DNA of 64,000 nt. It comes from JALOLG01 sp963776935. Its GTDB lineage: Bacteria; Actinomycetota; Acidimicrobiia; Acidimicrobiales; Ilumatobacteraceae. The stretch spans positions 248,001 to 312,000 of the forward strand of contig CAVZOP010000015.1 of the NCBI GenBank assembly GCA_963776935.1. Direction: 5' to 3'. Position 1 is the stretch's first letter, and every line of letters begins with the position of its first letter. The notes under the pieces are model-generated. The model was not told the origin of the DNA, searched no databases, and worked only from the letters and a program-made list of their open reading frames with translations. The position numbers and the translations under genes were made by a program. This document shows, in pieces, positions 8,592-18,120 of the stretch.

Positions 8592-10631
8592 TCAGAGGTC
8601 CTTGACCAGTCGCAAGGCGTCGTACACGGCGGCGTGGATGTTGCGGCTGGAGACGGCGTCGCCGATGCGGAACAACTGATACGCACCGTCGGAGTTGCGC
8701 ACCAGCCGTTGCGGCCGGCCCTCCATGAGGGCCCCGTAATCGACGGCGCCGACGTTCGACGACGCCGGCTTGAGCTCGAAGTAGAGGTCGGCAGAGGCTG
8801 CCGTGCCATGGTCGGTCACGACCCAGTCGACGTGGCGGACGGCTCGATGTGCGGTGTGATCGCTGCCGACCTCGACGCACAGGCGGCCGTGCTCCGGCCG
8901 GATCCGCATCACCCGCTGGTTGAGCGTGATCCGCACGTCCATCTCGTTGAACGCCCACGCGTACGGCACGTGGTTCATGCCACCCACCTCGATCGCGAGC
9001 ATCCGCTCTGGCGTCACGATCTCGAGCGTGGCGCCGGAGCGGGCGATCATCTCCGCCGCCGACATCGCCGAATGGGTGCCGTTGTCGTCGTAGAACAGCA
9101 CGTCGCCCGTCGGCGTGACGTCGCCGCCGAGCACGTCCCAACTAGTGACCATCCGGTCGCCGCCCTCGTCGACGTCGGGCAGCTGCGGCAGGCCGCCCGT
9201 GGCCACGATCACGACGTCGGGCTCGAGCGCCATGACGTCGGCGCTCTCGGCGAGCACGTCGTACCGCACGTCGACGCCGAGCCGCGCCAACTCGGCCACC
9301 CGCCATTCCACGATCCCGAGCAGGTCGCGCCGGCGCGGGTTGCGGGCCGCCAGTTGGATCTGACCGCCGGCCCACGGCATCGCCTCGAGCACCGTCACGT
9401 CGTGTCCGCGCTCGCCGGCGACGCGGGCGGCTTCGAGACCAGCCGGTCCGGCACCGACCACGACGATCCGGCGCGCGACCGGTGCGCGTTCGATCACATG
9501 CGGCATCGTCTGCTCGCGACTCGTGGCCGCGTTGTGGATGCAGAGCGCCTCACCCGCCTCGTAGATGCGGTCGAGGCAGTAAGTCGCGCCGACGCACGGC
9601 CGGATCTGCGACTCGCGGCCCTCGATGATCTTGCGCATGATGTGCGGGTCGGCGAGGTGCGCCCTGGTCATGCCGACGAGGTCGAGCTTGCCCTCCCGGA
9701 TCGCGTGACGTGCCGTCGCCACATCGTCGACCTTCGACGCGTGGAGCACGGGGAGCCGTGTCGCCTCACGCACCCGCCCGGCGAAGTCGAGGTGCGGCGC
9801 CGACGGCATGCCGTGGATCGGGATCACCTCCGTGAGCGCGACCTCGTCGGCGACGTTGCCGCGGATCACGTTCACGAAGTCGATCAGGCCGTCCGCCTCC
9901 AACCGCTGGAGCAGGTCGAGCCCGGTCGGCATGTCGATGCCGCCCTCGATGCGCTCGTCGATCGCCATCCGCAGACCGACGATGAACTCCGCCCCCACTC
10001 GCTCGCGGATGGAGGTGAGCACCCGCCAGCCGAAGCGCAACCGGTTCTCGTACGAGCCGCCGTACTCGTCGGTACGGCGGTTCGTGATCGGCGACCAGAA
10101 CTGGTCGAACAGGTGCCCGTACGACTCGATCTCGATGCCGTCCATCCCACCCGCCTGCATCCGCTCGGCGGCATCGGCGTACTTGCCGACGATGCGGTCG
10201 ATGTCCCAGTCCTCGGCTTCCTTCGGCACGGCGCGATGGGCGGGCTCGCGCACGGGCGAGGGGGCGAGCACCGGCAGCCAATCGTCCTGCGCCCATCCCG
10301 TTCGCCGACCGAGGTGCGTCAGCTGGATCATGCACGCCGCGCCGTGTTCGTGGACTTCGTCGGTCATCCGGCGGATCCACGGAACGATCTCGTCGGAGTA
10401 GGCGTGGAGGTTGCCGAACGCCGGCGGGCTGTCCTCGGCCACGACCGCCGACCCGGCCGTCATCGTCATCGCCAGGCCACCCTTGGCCTTCTCGACGTGG
10501 TACAGCCGATAGCGGTCCTTCGGCATCCCGTCCTCGGAATACGCCGGCTCGTGCGACGACGAGAACACCCGGTTGCGCAGGGTCAAGTGTTTGAGCGTGA
10601 ACGGCTGCAGGAGCGGATCGGGTTCAGCCAT
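8592..10631 (-). CDS. DgcA/trimethylamine-dehydrogenase-like FMN flavoprotein
   Basis: 679 residues in the old-yellow-enzyme/TMADH arrangement. An N-terminal FMN TIM barrel (residues 1-340; LKHLTLRNRVFSSSHEPAYS, GGMDGIEIESYGHLFDQFWSP, NRRTDEYGGSYENR) is followed by a cysteine segment and a C-terminal nucleotide-binding domain starting RRIVVVGAGPAGLEAARVAG. Relatives demethylate trimethylamine, dimethylamine, histamine, dimethylglycine (DgcA) or stachydrine. The expected 4Fe-4S site reads CVGATYCLDRIYEAGEALC, so the usual second cysteine position is alanine. From memory DgcA-type enzymes share this, but it should be checked. It lies one base downstream of the second mttB-like gene, so the two are almost certainly translationally coupled. 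Confidence 0.82.
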   Translation of the reverse strand: MAEPDPLLQPFTLKHLTLRNRVFSSSHEPAYSEDGMPKDRYRLYHVEKAKGGLAMTMTAGSAVVAEDSPPAFGNLHAYSDEIVPWIRRMTDEVHEHGAACMIQLTHLGRRTGWAQDDWLPVLAPSPVREPAHRAVPKEAEDWDIDRIVGKYADAAERMQAGGMDGIEIESYGHLFDQFWSPITNRRTDEYGGSYENRLRFGWRVLTSIRERVGAEFIVGLRMAIDERIEGGIDMPTGLDLLQRLEADGLIDFVNVIRGNVADEVALTEVIPIHGMPSAPHLDFAGRVREATRLPVLHASKVDDVATARHAIREGKLDLVGMTRAHLADPHIMRKIIEGRESQIRPCVGATYCLDRIYEAGEALCIHNAATSREQTMPHVIERAPVARRIVVVGAGPAGLEAARVAGERGHDVTVLEAMPWAGGQIQLAARNPRRRDLLGIVEWRVAELARLGVDVRYDVLAESADVMALEPDVVIVATGGLPQLPDVDEGGDRMVTSWDVLGGDVTPTGDVLFYDDNGTHSAMSAAEMIARSGATLEIVTPERMLAIEVGGMNHVPYAWAFNEMDVRITLNQRVMRIRPEHGRLCVEVGSDHTAHRAVRHVDWVVTDHGTAASADLYFELKPASSNVGAVDYGALMEGRPQRLVRNSDGAYQLFRIGDAVSSRNIHAAVYDALRLVKDL

Positions 10632-10632
10632 G

Positions 10633-12159
10633 TCAATACCACTGGTCGGGCATCTCGGCCTTGCGGCGGGTCACGAACTCCTGCAACGCCTCGTCGACGG
10701 CGCTGTCGATGGGTGGTGGTTCGTAGGCGCCCAGCATCTCGGCGACCTTGTCGGCCGCCCGCTCCTCGACCCGCCGCTCACCCGCGTCGCGCCATTGCTC
10801 GAAGCTCGAGTTGTCGGCGGTCCAGCTGTCCCAGAACGCGGTCTCGTAGTGGCGCAGTGTGTGCTGGGCGCCGAAGAAGTGCTTCCCGGGACCGACCTCG
10901 TGAAAGCCGTCGAGGGCGAACTGCTCGTCGCTCAGATCGATGCCTCGCAGGTACGTGTGCAGCGCACCACAGAAGTCGGCGTCGACGATGAACTTCTCGT
11001 ATCCCATCGCCAGGCCACCCTCGAGCCAGCCCGCCGAGTGCAGGATGAAGTTGGCGCCGCACAAGATCGCCGCCTGCATCGACACCGCCGACTCGAGCAT
11101 CGCCTGGCCGTCGAGCACCTTCGACGTCGTGAACGACCCGGAACACCGCAGCGGGAGGCCGACCCGCCGTGCCATCTGCCCGACCACGAGCGAGCCGATC
11201 GCCGGCTCCGGCGTGCCGAACGTCGGTGCACCCGATCGCAGCGCCATCGACGACAGGAAGTTGCCGTAGATGACGGGCGAACCCGGCCGTACCAGCTGGC
11301 CGAGAGCGACGCCCACCATCGTCTCGGCGTGGGCCTGGGCGATCGCCCCGGCGAGCGTGACCGGGCCCATCGCCCCGCCGAGGATGAACGGCACGACGAC
11401 CGGCGCCTGGTTTGCGGACGCGTAGGCGCGGATCGCACCGGTCATCGCGCCGTCCCACACGAGGGGCGAGTTGACGTTGACGTTGCCGAGGATGACGCAG
11501 TTCGACTCGAGGAAGTCGGCGCCGAACGCGATGCGGGCCATCTCGACGGAGTCCTCGGCGCGGCTCGGCTGAGTGACGGAGCCCATGAACCCCTTGTCGG
11601 AGTACCGGAGGTGGGCGTACACCATGTCGAGGTGACGCTTGTTGACGGGGATGTCGACCGGTTCGCACACGGTGCCACCCGAGTGGTGCAACCACGGCGT
11701 GGCGTATGCCAGCTTGACGAAGTTCTCGAAATCGGTGAGGGATCCGTACCTTCGACCACCCGCGAGATCGCGCACGAACGGCGAGCCGTACGCCGGCGCG
11801 AACACGACGTTGGAGCCGCCGATCTCGACCGATCGATCCGGGTTGCGGGCATGCTGCGTGAACGACGCCGGTGCGGTCGCGGACAGCGCACGCACATGTC
11901 CCGGGTCGAACCGCACTCGATCACCGTCCACCGTCGCGCCGGCCTCGCGGAACAGCCCGACGGACACGTCGTCGTGGATGTCCATGCCGATCTCGGCGAG
12001 GATCTGGTCACCCTTCTGCTCGATCAGCGCCAGTCCCTCCTCGCCGAGCAGCTCGTAGTTCGGGATCTGGCGACGGATGAACGCGGGCGCGGTCGGGTGC
12101 GCGTCGGTGTCCGCCCGTGACTTGACCCGCGCCGCTCGACCGCCGGCGCGCACAGTCAC
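10633..12159 (-). CDS. Second MttB-family methyltransferase-like protein, non-pyrrolysine
   Basis: 508 residues, paralogous in layout to the plus-strand MttB-like gene: DQILAEIGMDIHDDVSVGLFRE near the start, FILGGAMGPVTLAGAIAQAHAE, PVIYGNFLSSMALRSGAPTFG, and EVGPGKHFFGAQHTLRHY before the C-terminal helices. No in-frame TAG, hence no pyrrolysine. The two copies are clearly diverged, so they probably act on different methylated substrates. The GTG at 12159 is assumed as start. It sits 82 bases after the importer ATPase gene and directly before the DgcA-like flavoprotein, placing a transporter, a methyltransferase and a demethylating flavoprotein in one probable operon. No corrinoid protein or reductive activator is seen. 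Confidence 0.85.
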   Translation of the reverse strand: MTVRAGGRAARVKSRADTDAHPTAPAFIRRQIPNYELLGEEGLALIEQKGDQILAEIGMDIHDDVSVGLFREAGATVDGDRVRFDPGHVRALSATAPASFTQHARNPDRSVEIGGSNVVFAPAYGSPFVRDLAGGRRYGSLTDFENFVKLAYATPWLHHSGGTVCEPVDIPVNKRHLDMVYAHLRYSDKGFMGSVTQPSRAEDSVEMARIAFGADFLESNCVILGNVNVNSPLVWDGAMTGAIRAYASANQAPVVVPFILGGAMGPVTLAGAIAQAHAETMVGVALGQLVRPGSPVIYGNFLSSMALRSGAPTFGTPEPAIGSLVVGQMARRVGLPLRCSGSFTTSKVLDGQAMLESAVSMQAAILCGANFILHSAGWLEGGLAMGYEKFIVDADFCGALHTYLRGIDLSDEQFALDGFHEVGPGKHFFGAQHTLRHYETAFWDSWTADNSSFEQWRDAGERRVEERAADKVAEMLGAYEPPPIDSAVDEALQEFVTRRKAEMPDQWY

Positions 12160-12241
12160 TGGTCAGCCCCGGCACCGATGCGAGCGACGAGGCGCCAGCC
12201 GAGGAGCGGCCGGCTACGGCCTGCGTGGCCGGGGAACGCAG

Positions 12242-14274
12242 TCATGGCTCGGCCCCGGCGCCGGCCGAGCGGGCGAGCTGGTCGACGGGAAGGTGGCAGC
12301 GGACGCGGTGCCCGATCGAGAGCTCGACCACCGGCGGCTCGATCACGTCACACGTGCCGGCGATGAACCGATGGCACCTGGTGTGGAACACGCATCCCGA
12401 CGGCGGGTTCGCCGGGCTCGGGATCTCACCGGCCAGGCTGATGCGCGTCGCCGGCTCGCCGTCGACGGTCGGCACCGCCGACAGCAGCGCCTCGGTGTAG
12501 GGATGATGCGGGCCGTCGAAGATCTCGTCGGTGCGGCCGATCTCCATGATCCGCCCGAGGTACATCACGGCGATGCGGTCGGCCAGGTAGCGCACCACGC
12601 CGAGGTCATGGGAGATGAACAGGTAGCTCGTCTTCTCACCGGCCTGCAGCTCGGCGAGCACGTTCAGGATCGCGGCCTGCACCGAGACGTCGAGGGCGCT
12701 CGTGGGCTCGTCGCAGACGACGATGCGAGGGTCGCCGGCGAACGCCCGGGCGATCGCGACGCGCTGCTTGAGCCCCCCCGACAGCTGGCGCGGCTTGAGG
12801 TCGAGGTGGCGTGGCGAGAGCCGCAACGACTCGGCGAGCTTCTCGACGCGCGCGATCGGCCTCGCGCCCCTTGACGCCGGTGAGCTTGACGATCGCCCGC
12901 TTGAGGATCCGCCGCACGGTCCAGTTGCGGTTGAGCGCCGAGTCGGGGTTCTGGAACACCATCTGAACGGCACGGCGCTCGTCCGACGTGCGATCGCCGG
13001 TCTTGCCCTTGACGACGTGTCCGTCGATCTCGAGCTCGCCTCCGGCGTCGGGGGCGTGGATGCCGAGCATCGCCTTGGCCAGCGTCGACTTGCCGGAACC
13101 CGACTCACCGACGAGCCCGAGTGTCTCGCCCTCCTCGAGCCCGAGGTCGATCCCCACGAGCGCCGGCACGTCGTGGCGGTGTTGGCGGAACGTCTTCGAC
13201 ACGTCGCGCATCTCGAAGACGACGCGATGGCTCGTGGCGACCTCGACACCGTCGGCGTCGGCGTCGGCCAGGATCTCCTCGATCCGGTCGGCGTGATGGC
13301 AGCGGGTCCAGCGTCCGGGCCCGACTTCGACCACCGGCGCGACCTCGAGCGTGGCAGATCTCGCTGGCGAGCGGACAGCGGTCGACGAACACGCAGGTCG
13401 GCAACGGGGTGCCGATCTGGGGCAACGTGCCCGGGATCGTCGTCAGCAGTCGTTCACCCTTGCGGATGCCGTGGCGCGGCAGGCAGCTGAGCAGGCCGAC
13501 CGTGTAGGGATGCTGCGGATCGTCGAACACCTGCTGGGCGGGACCCTCCTCGACGACCTTGCCGGCGTACATCACGCCGACCCGGTCGCACATCGTGCGG
13601 ATCACCCCGAGATTGTGGGCGATGAGCAGGATCGCCGCATCGGTGTCGGCCCGCAGCGCACGCACGAGGTCGAGCACCTCGGCCTCGACGGTGGCGTCGA
13701 GGCCGGTCGTCGGCTCGTCGAGCACCAGCAGCTTCGGATCGCATGCGAGCGCCATGGCGATCACGACCCGTTGCTGCATCCCACCGGAGAGCTGGTGCGG
13801 ATACCGCTGCATCACGCGCACCGGGTCGGCGATGCGAACGCGTCGCAACGCGTCGAGTGCATGCTGTTTCGCCTCGTCCTTGGATTGTCCCAGCAGCGTG
13901 AAGCACTCGACGATCTGCGGCTCGATGCGCAGCACGGGATTCAACGCCGCGCCGGGATCCTGGTACACCATCGACGCGTCGCGGGCGCGGTACCGGCGCA
14001 GCGCGGCGTCGTCCATCGCGGTCACGTCGGCACCGCCCACCAGCACGTGTCCGCCGGTGATGCGTCCGTTCGACGGCAGGTATCGCAGCGCGGCGTAGGC
14101 GGTGGTCGACTTGCCGCACCCCGACTCTCCGACCAGACCGTACGCCTCGCCCGGCGCGACCTCGAACGACACACCGCGGAGCACTTCGCGCGGGATGCCC
14201 CGGACGAGATACGCGACCTGGAGATCGTCGACCTGCAAGGCGGCGGTGCGGGCGGGGGCGATCGTGTCGCTCAT
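12242..14274 (-). CDS. Fused double ATPase of a peptide/nickel-type ABC importer (DppD-DppF; two frameshifts)
   Basis: Two complete ABC ATPase modules in one gene: the first with GLVGESGCGKSTTAY and LSGGMQQRVVIAMAL, the second with GLVGESGSGKSTLAKAML and LSGGLKQRVAIARAF. Each is followed by the oligopeptide-transporter C-terminal zone (CPLASEICHA; CVFHTRCHRF). Frames break near 13350, where dropping one base gives CHAEVAPVVEVGPGRW, and near 12852 in a CGCGCG run. With both bases removed the span is exactly 677 codons and no stop separates the halves, so a DppD-DppF fusion is inferred rather than two genes. It would energise import of peptide-like or amine solutes. The start overlaps the permease stop by 4 bases. 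Confidence 0.8.
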
Positions 14275-15170
14275 GACGCGTACACCGATTCGAGGGAGTC
14301 GGCGATCAGGTTGACGGCGATCACCAGCGTGGCGATGGCGAGGGCCGGGAAGATGGCCGGCCACCACGTGCCGCCCTGGATGAGCGAATAGGTCTGGTTG
14401 ACCTGGTTCCCCCAGTCGGGTTCCTCCGGGCGTCCGGCACCGGCGACGAACACCAGCGTGGCAACCGTGAAGATGGCGTAGCCCACCCGCACCGTGAGCT
14501 CGACGACGATCGGACCCGTGATGTTCGGCACGATCTCGCGGGTCATGATGTACATCGGCCCCTCCCCGCGCAGCCGGGCCGACGTGACGTAGTCGAGCTC
14601 GGCCTCGGCCAGCGTCACGGAGCGCACCGTGCGGAACACGATCGGCGTGAACAGGAACGCGATCGTGAGGATCTTCACCCCCTTCGAAGTTCCGAACGTC
14701 GTGAACACGAGCAGGCCCATGAGGATCACGGGAATGGCCAGCACGGCCTCCATGACGCGGCTGATGATCTCGTCGGCGACACCACGGACGTACCCGCCGA
14801 TGAGGCCGAACAGCGTTCCCATGATCACGCTCAGCAGGGCCGCGATCGGGGCGACGATGAGAACGTCGCGTGCTCCGGCCATCACCCGTGAGAGCACGTC
14901 GCGACCGAGCTGGTCGGTGCCGAACGGGTGGGAACCGCTCGGCGCCTGGCTCGACGGGAACCCGGTCTGCAGCGGCCCGTACGGGCTCACGCGCTCGCCG
15001 CCCACGGCGCAGACGACCCAGAAGAGGAGCACCACCGATCCACCGATGAACCCCGGTCGCCGGCGCAGGAGCCGCCACCGCTCACGGCGCGCCTGACTGC
15101 GCTCGGTGCGGACCTGCGAGCTCGGGGGCATCGCCGCGGCCGCGGTGGTCAAGGGCGTGGTGGCACTCAT
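14271..15170 (-). CDS. ABC importer permease, DppC type
   Basis: About 299 residues from ATG 15170. Features of the BPD_transp_1 family: an N-terminal cytoplasmic tail, a first helix (GGSVVLLFWVVCAVGGE), the DppC-typical HPFGTDQLGRDVLSRVMAG loop, and the EAA-type motif around DYVTSARLRGEGPMYIMTRE that contacts the ATPase. It forms a heterodimer with the DppB-type permease encoded upstream. A longer reading to 15221 exists, but its N-terminus is charged and unlike the family. The ATGA overlap with the ATPase gene implies coupled translation. Confidence 0.88.
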   Translation of the reverse strand: MSATTPLTTAAAAMPPSSQVRTERSQARRERWRLLRRRPGFIGGSVVLLFWVVCAVGGERVSPYGPLQTGFPSSQAPSGSHPFGTDQLGRDVLSRVMAGARDVLIVAPIAALLSVIMGTLFGLIGGYVRGVADEIISRVMEAVLAIPVILMGLLVFTTFGTSKGVKILTIAFLFTPIVFRTVRSVTLAEAELDYVTSARLRGEGPMYIMTREIVPNITGPIVVELTVRVGYAIFTVATLVFVAGAGRPEEPDWGNQVNQTYSLIQGGTWWPAIFPALAIATLVIAVNLIADSLESVYAS

Positions 15171-15200
15171 TGGTGCTCGCTCCGCTGCGCGCCAATGAGC
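15167..15200. repeat. Small inverted repeat in the dppB-dppC gap
   Basis: TCATTGGTGC and GCGCCAATGA are 10-base arms with one wobble, flanking TCGCTCCGCT; the left arm contains the start codon of the downstream permease. A second imperfect palindrome (GATGATCCGC... GTTCGCTCATC) follows before the upstream gene's stop. They may tune translation of the second permease. Confidence 0.5.
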
Positions 15201-15249
15201 CGGCCCTTCGGGCCGATACACGTATCGATGATCCGCTCACTACGTTCGC

Positions 15250-16200
15250 TCATCGACTCACCTCGAGACGGGCGCGTGGGTTCATCCAGGCGAGCACCAG
15301 ATCAGCGGACAGCGTCGCCAGCATGTACACGGTGGCGACCACCAACACGCCCGCCACGAGCACGGGCGGATCCTTCGACGCGGCGTTGAAGATCGTGAGA
15401 CCCAGGCCCGGATAGTTGAAGATCTTCTCGATCGCCACCAGGCTGCCCATCACGTACCCGATCTGCACCCCGATCACCGACACCGTCGGCTGGAGGCCGT
15501 TGCGCAGCACGTGCCGCCGCATGACCTCCCACTTCGACAGACCCTTCATCGTGGCGGTGCGCGTGAAGTCGGCATCGAGCGCTCCGATGACGCCGGCGCG
15601 CGTCATCCGGGCGATGTACCCGAAGTACACGATCACGAGCGCGATGGCCGGCAACGTGAGATAGCTGAGCTGGGTGACGATGCTCGACCCGGCTGGCGCG
15701 TTGGCGACCACGTGGAACCATCCCAGCTTGACCCCGACCACCGCCTGGAGGATGACGCACGACACGAACTCCGGGATCGACGAGCTGGCGACGCCGAGCG
15801 TGACCACCGACCGGTCGGCGATCGAACCGTGCCGGCGGGCGGCGAAGATGCCCGCCATGATGCTCAGTGGGATCGTGAGGACGAGCGCGTACACGAGCAG
15901 CTTCATCGATCGCCAGAAGGCGTCGCCGATCACTTCCGACACGGGCCGGTTCTGCGCGTACGAATCGCCGTAGTCGAACGTCACCACGCCCTTGACCAAT
16001 CTGAGGTACTGGTCGATCAGCGGGTCGTTGGTCCCCAGCTCCTCGTTCACCTGGTCGACCTGCTCCTGGGGTGCGAACGGACCGGCGAGCCGCCTGCCGA
16101 TGTCGCTCGGGAAGACGTTGTTGACCAGGAAGACGATCGTGATGATCAACCACAGCGTGACGAGCGACAGCGCCAGCCGGCGGAGCACGTATCGCGTCAT
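15250..16200 (-). CDS. ABC importer permease, DppB type
   Basis: 316 residues starting MTRYVLRRLALSLVTLWLIITI, the characteristic DppB/OppB first helix. It is followed by a large periplasmic segment (GDSYAQNRPVSEVIGDAFWRS), five further helices, and the cytoplasmic EAA loop FTRTATMKGLSKWEVMRRHV. AGGAGG lies 4-9 bases upstream of ATG 16200. The encoded permease pairs with the DppC-type permease immediately downstream. A strong hairpin separates it from the upstream binding-protein gene. Confidence 0.9.
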   Translation of the reverse strand: MTRYVLRRLALSLVTLWLIITIVFLVNNVFPSDIGRRLAGPFAPQEQVDQVNEELGTNDPLIDQYLRLVKGVVTFDYGDSYAQNRPVSEVIGDAFWRSMKLLVYALVLTIPLSIMAGIFAARRHGSIADRSVVTLGVASSSIPEFVSCVILQAVVGVKLGWFHVVANAPAGSSIVTQLSYLTLPAIALVIVYFGYIARMTRAGVIGALDADFTRTATMKGLSKWEVMRRHVLRNGLQPTVSVIGVQIGYVMGSLVAIEKIFNYPGLGLTIFNAASKDPPVLVAGVLVVATVYMLATLSADLVLAWMNPRARLEVSR

Positions 16201-16222
16201 GGGCCTCCTGTCCCCGGGATGC

Positions 16223-16258
16223 ACGCAGGGCGGCACGCCGTGGCGTGCCGCCCTGCGT
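16223..16258. terminator. Hairpin between binding-protein and permease genes
   Basis: Two perfect 17-base arms (ACGCAGGGCGGCACGCC and complement) with a 2-base loop, 14 bases after the stop of the solute-binding protein gene. No T-tract follows. Stable hairpins here commonly stabilise or partly terminate the transcript so that the binding protein is made in excess over the membrane parts. Confidence 0.75.
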
Positions 16259-16272
16259 CGTCGGGCATCGAC

Positions 16273-17995
16273 TCAGGCAGCCGCAGCCTGGTCGAGGAAC
16301 ATCTGACCGAGCGCCGACACCCGCACGCCGGTGAAGTTGTTCGAGAATCCGGAGATGTAGTCGTAGAAGTACGGCACGATCACGGGCGTGTCGGCGAGGA
16401 GGATCTCCTGGATCGTCTTGCAGGCCGCCGTCTGCGCCTCGACCCCGACGGATGCCGCGTACGCGGCGAAGGCGGCGTCGAACTCGGCCGACGAGTACTG
16501 CGAGGAGTTCCAGATCCCACCGGTCGACAGTGCGGCGTTGAGGTAGACGTCGGGCGTCGCGCGGTGGCCGTAGTCGACGATCCCGAGTTCGGCGGCTCCC
16601 GAGCACGGTGGGTCGGCCGGCTCGGCCGGGCACCACTGGGCCCCGTAGAACGTGTCGAGGCTCTCACCGGCGAGCTCGAGCGTGAAGCCGCCCTCGGCCG
16701 CCTGGGCCTGGATCAGCTGGGCCAGCTCGGGGATCTCCTGCAGTTCGCCGAAGTGCAGCACCGCGCTCAGACCGTCGGGGAATCCCGCCTCGGCGAGCAA
16801 CGCCTTGGCGCCCTCGGTGTCGCGCTCGCGCTCGAGGCACCGACGGGTCGAAGAACGGGTAGATCGGAGCGATCACGTGGTCGTTGCCGATCGAGGCCTG
16901 GCCCTTGAACAACGTGTCGACGAGCGCCTGGCGGTCGATGCACATCCCGAGCGCCTGGCGAACCTTCGGGTCCGCGAACTGGCCTTGGTCGCAACGCATC
17001 CAGATCTGGCGGTGTGTGGCGGCCGGGAAGCCGACCACGGTGAAGTTCTCGTCGTTGAACAGCGCGTCGCCACCGATGACCTGGAATTGGACGAGTGTGT
17101 CGACCTCGCCGGCCGACGCCGCCGTGACCATCGAGCCCTCGTCGTCGAAGAAGCTCCACACGCTGCCGTCGAGCGGCGTCGTGCCACCCCACCAGTCGGG
17201 GTTGCGCTCGAACTCGGCGCCAGTGGCGGCGTCGAAGCTCTTCAACACCCATGCTCCGGTGCCGTTCGGCGACTGGTCGAGCGTCGTACCCGTTGTGTAG
17301 GCGACCGGCGTGATCACGGATTGGGCGTTGTAGACCGACACGAGGTACGGGAAGTTGCCGTTTGGCGCGAGCAGCGTGACGACCGCGACTGCAGGATCGG
17401 ACGCGTCGACCGAGCCCTCGCCGATGACACCGTTCAGGCCGGCGTTGGCAGCGGCCGCCAGGCGGTCGAGCGTGGCGGCGACGTCGGCCGACGTGAAGGG
17501 CGTGCCGTCGTGCCACATGACGCCCTGGCGCAGTTGGAACGTCCAGACGCTGCCGTCCTCGTTCGGCTCCCACGACTCCGCCAGACCGGGCGCGATGTCG
17601 CTCTCGCCGAGCGTGCACAGGAACTCGAAGCACTGGGCGACGATGCCGTACGAGCCGAGGTCCTGCATGCCGATCGGATCGAGCGGACCGGCCGGCTTCT
17701 GCGAGGCGACGCGGATGACGCCGCCCGGGGTCCCGGTCGCCCCGGTGCCCGACGGTTCGGTGCCGGGTGTCGTGTCGGAGCCGCCGTCGGCCGCCGTGTC
17801 CGAGCTCACTGCGTCGTCGTCGTCACCGCCGCAGGCGGCGATGACCGCTCCGAGGAACGGCACCGAGAGGCCGATGACAGTGCCACGACGGACGAAATCG
17901 CGACGGTTGATGCGTCCCTGCGAGTACGACTCGATCAGGTCGAGCTCCTCCGGGCCGACCGCGGCGCGATCCCGGTCGAAAGGCTTCCAATCCAT
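16273..17995 (-). CDS. ABC importer solute-binding lipoprotein, SBP family 5 (frameshifted)
   Basis: A DppA/OppA-type extracytoplasmic receptor of about 573 residues. The N-terminus carries a Tat-like RINRRDFVRRG (residues 28-38), a hydrophobic stretch and lipobox IAAC with C55, then an Asp/Thr/Ser-rich linker. SBP_bac_5 landmarks follow: GLAESWEPNEDGSVWTFQLR and GVMWHDGTPFTSADV, then RQALGMCIDRQALVDTLFKG. The frame breaks near 16840; dropping one base yields FFDPSVP..LERERDTEGAKALLAEAGFPDG, typical of the family. The ligand cannot be read from sequence; the operon context with methyltransferase and demethylating flavoprotein suggests a methylated amine or betaine rather than a peptide. First gene of the probable importer operon. 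Confidence 0.83.
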
Positions 17996-18093
17996 GCTCT
18001 CCCCTTTGTTCAGGCTGGCGGGGGCACGTGCTGGCTTGCACCCCGGCTGGCCGAACCCTAACGGCGGCCTGCCGCACGGTCAACCGCCATTCC

Positions 18094-18109
18094 CGGTACG
18101 GGTGTACCG
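18094..18109. promoter_or_regulatory. Candidate operator upstream of the alcohol dehydrogenase gene
   Basis: CGGTAC-GGGT-GTACCG, a 6-base inverted repeat 12 bases before the ATG and in the 125-base gap between the divergent binding-protein and alcohol dehydrogenase genes. A similar string, CGTACCGGTAATT, lies at 3191-3203 upstream of the first mttB-like gene, so a shared regulator is possible but unproven. Confidence 0.35.
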
Positions 18110-18120
18110 TAAATGGCACC

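Noticed and set aside
8418..10991. An 857-codon open frame on the plus strand opposite the DgcA-like gene
   Set aside because: It is rich in His, Arg and Asp, as expected from the complement of a GC-rich gene, has no recognisable motif, and lies opposite a fully conserved coding sequence.
3259..12159. Possible pyrrolysine in the two MttB-family genes
   Set aside because: Neither gene contains an in-frame TAG; both read through to the conserved C-terminus, so they are the non-pyrrolysine type.
18028..18120. N-terminal extension of the alcohol dehydrogenase beginning at 18028
   Set aside because: The extra 31 residues are Cys/Arg-rich, do not match the family and overlap the probable operator; ATG 18121 begins near the conserved domain.
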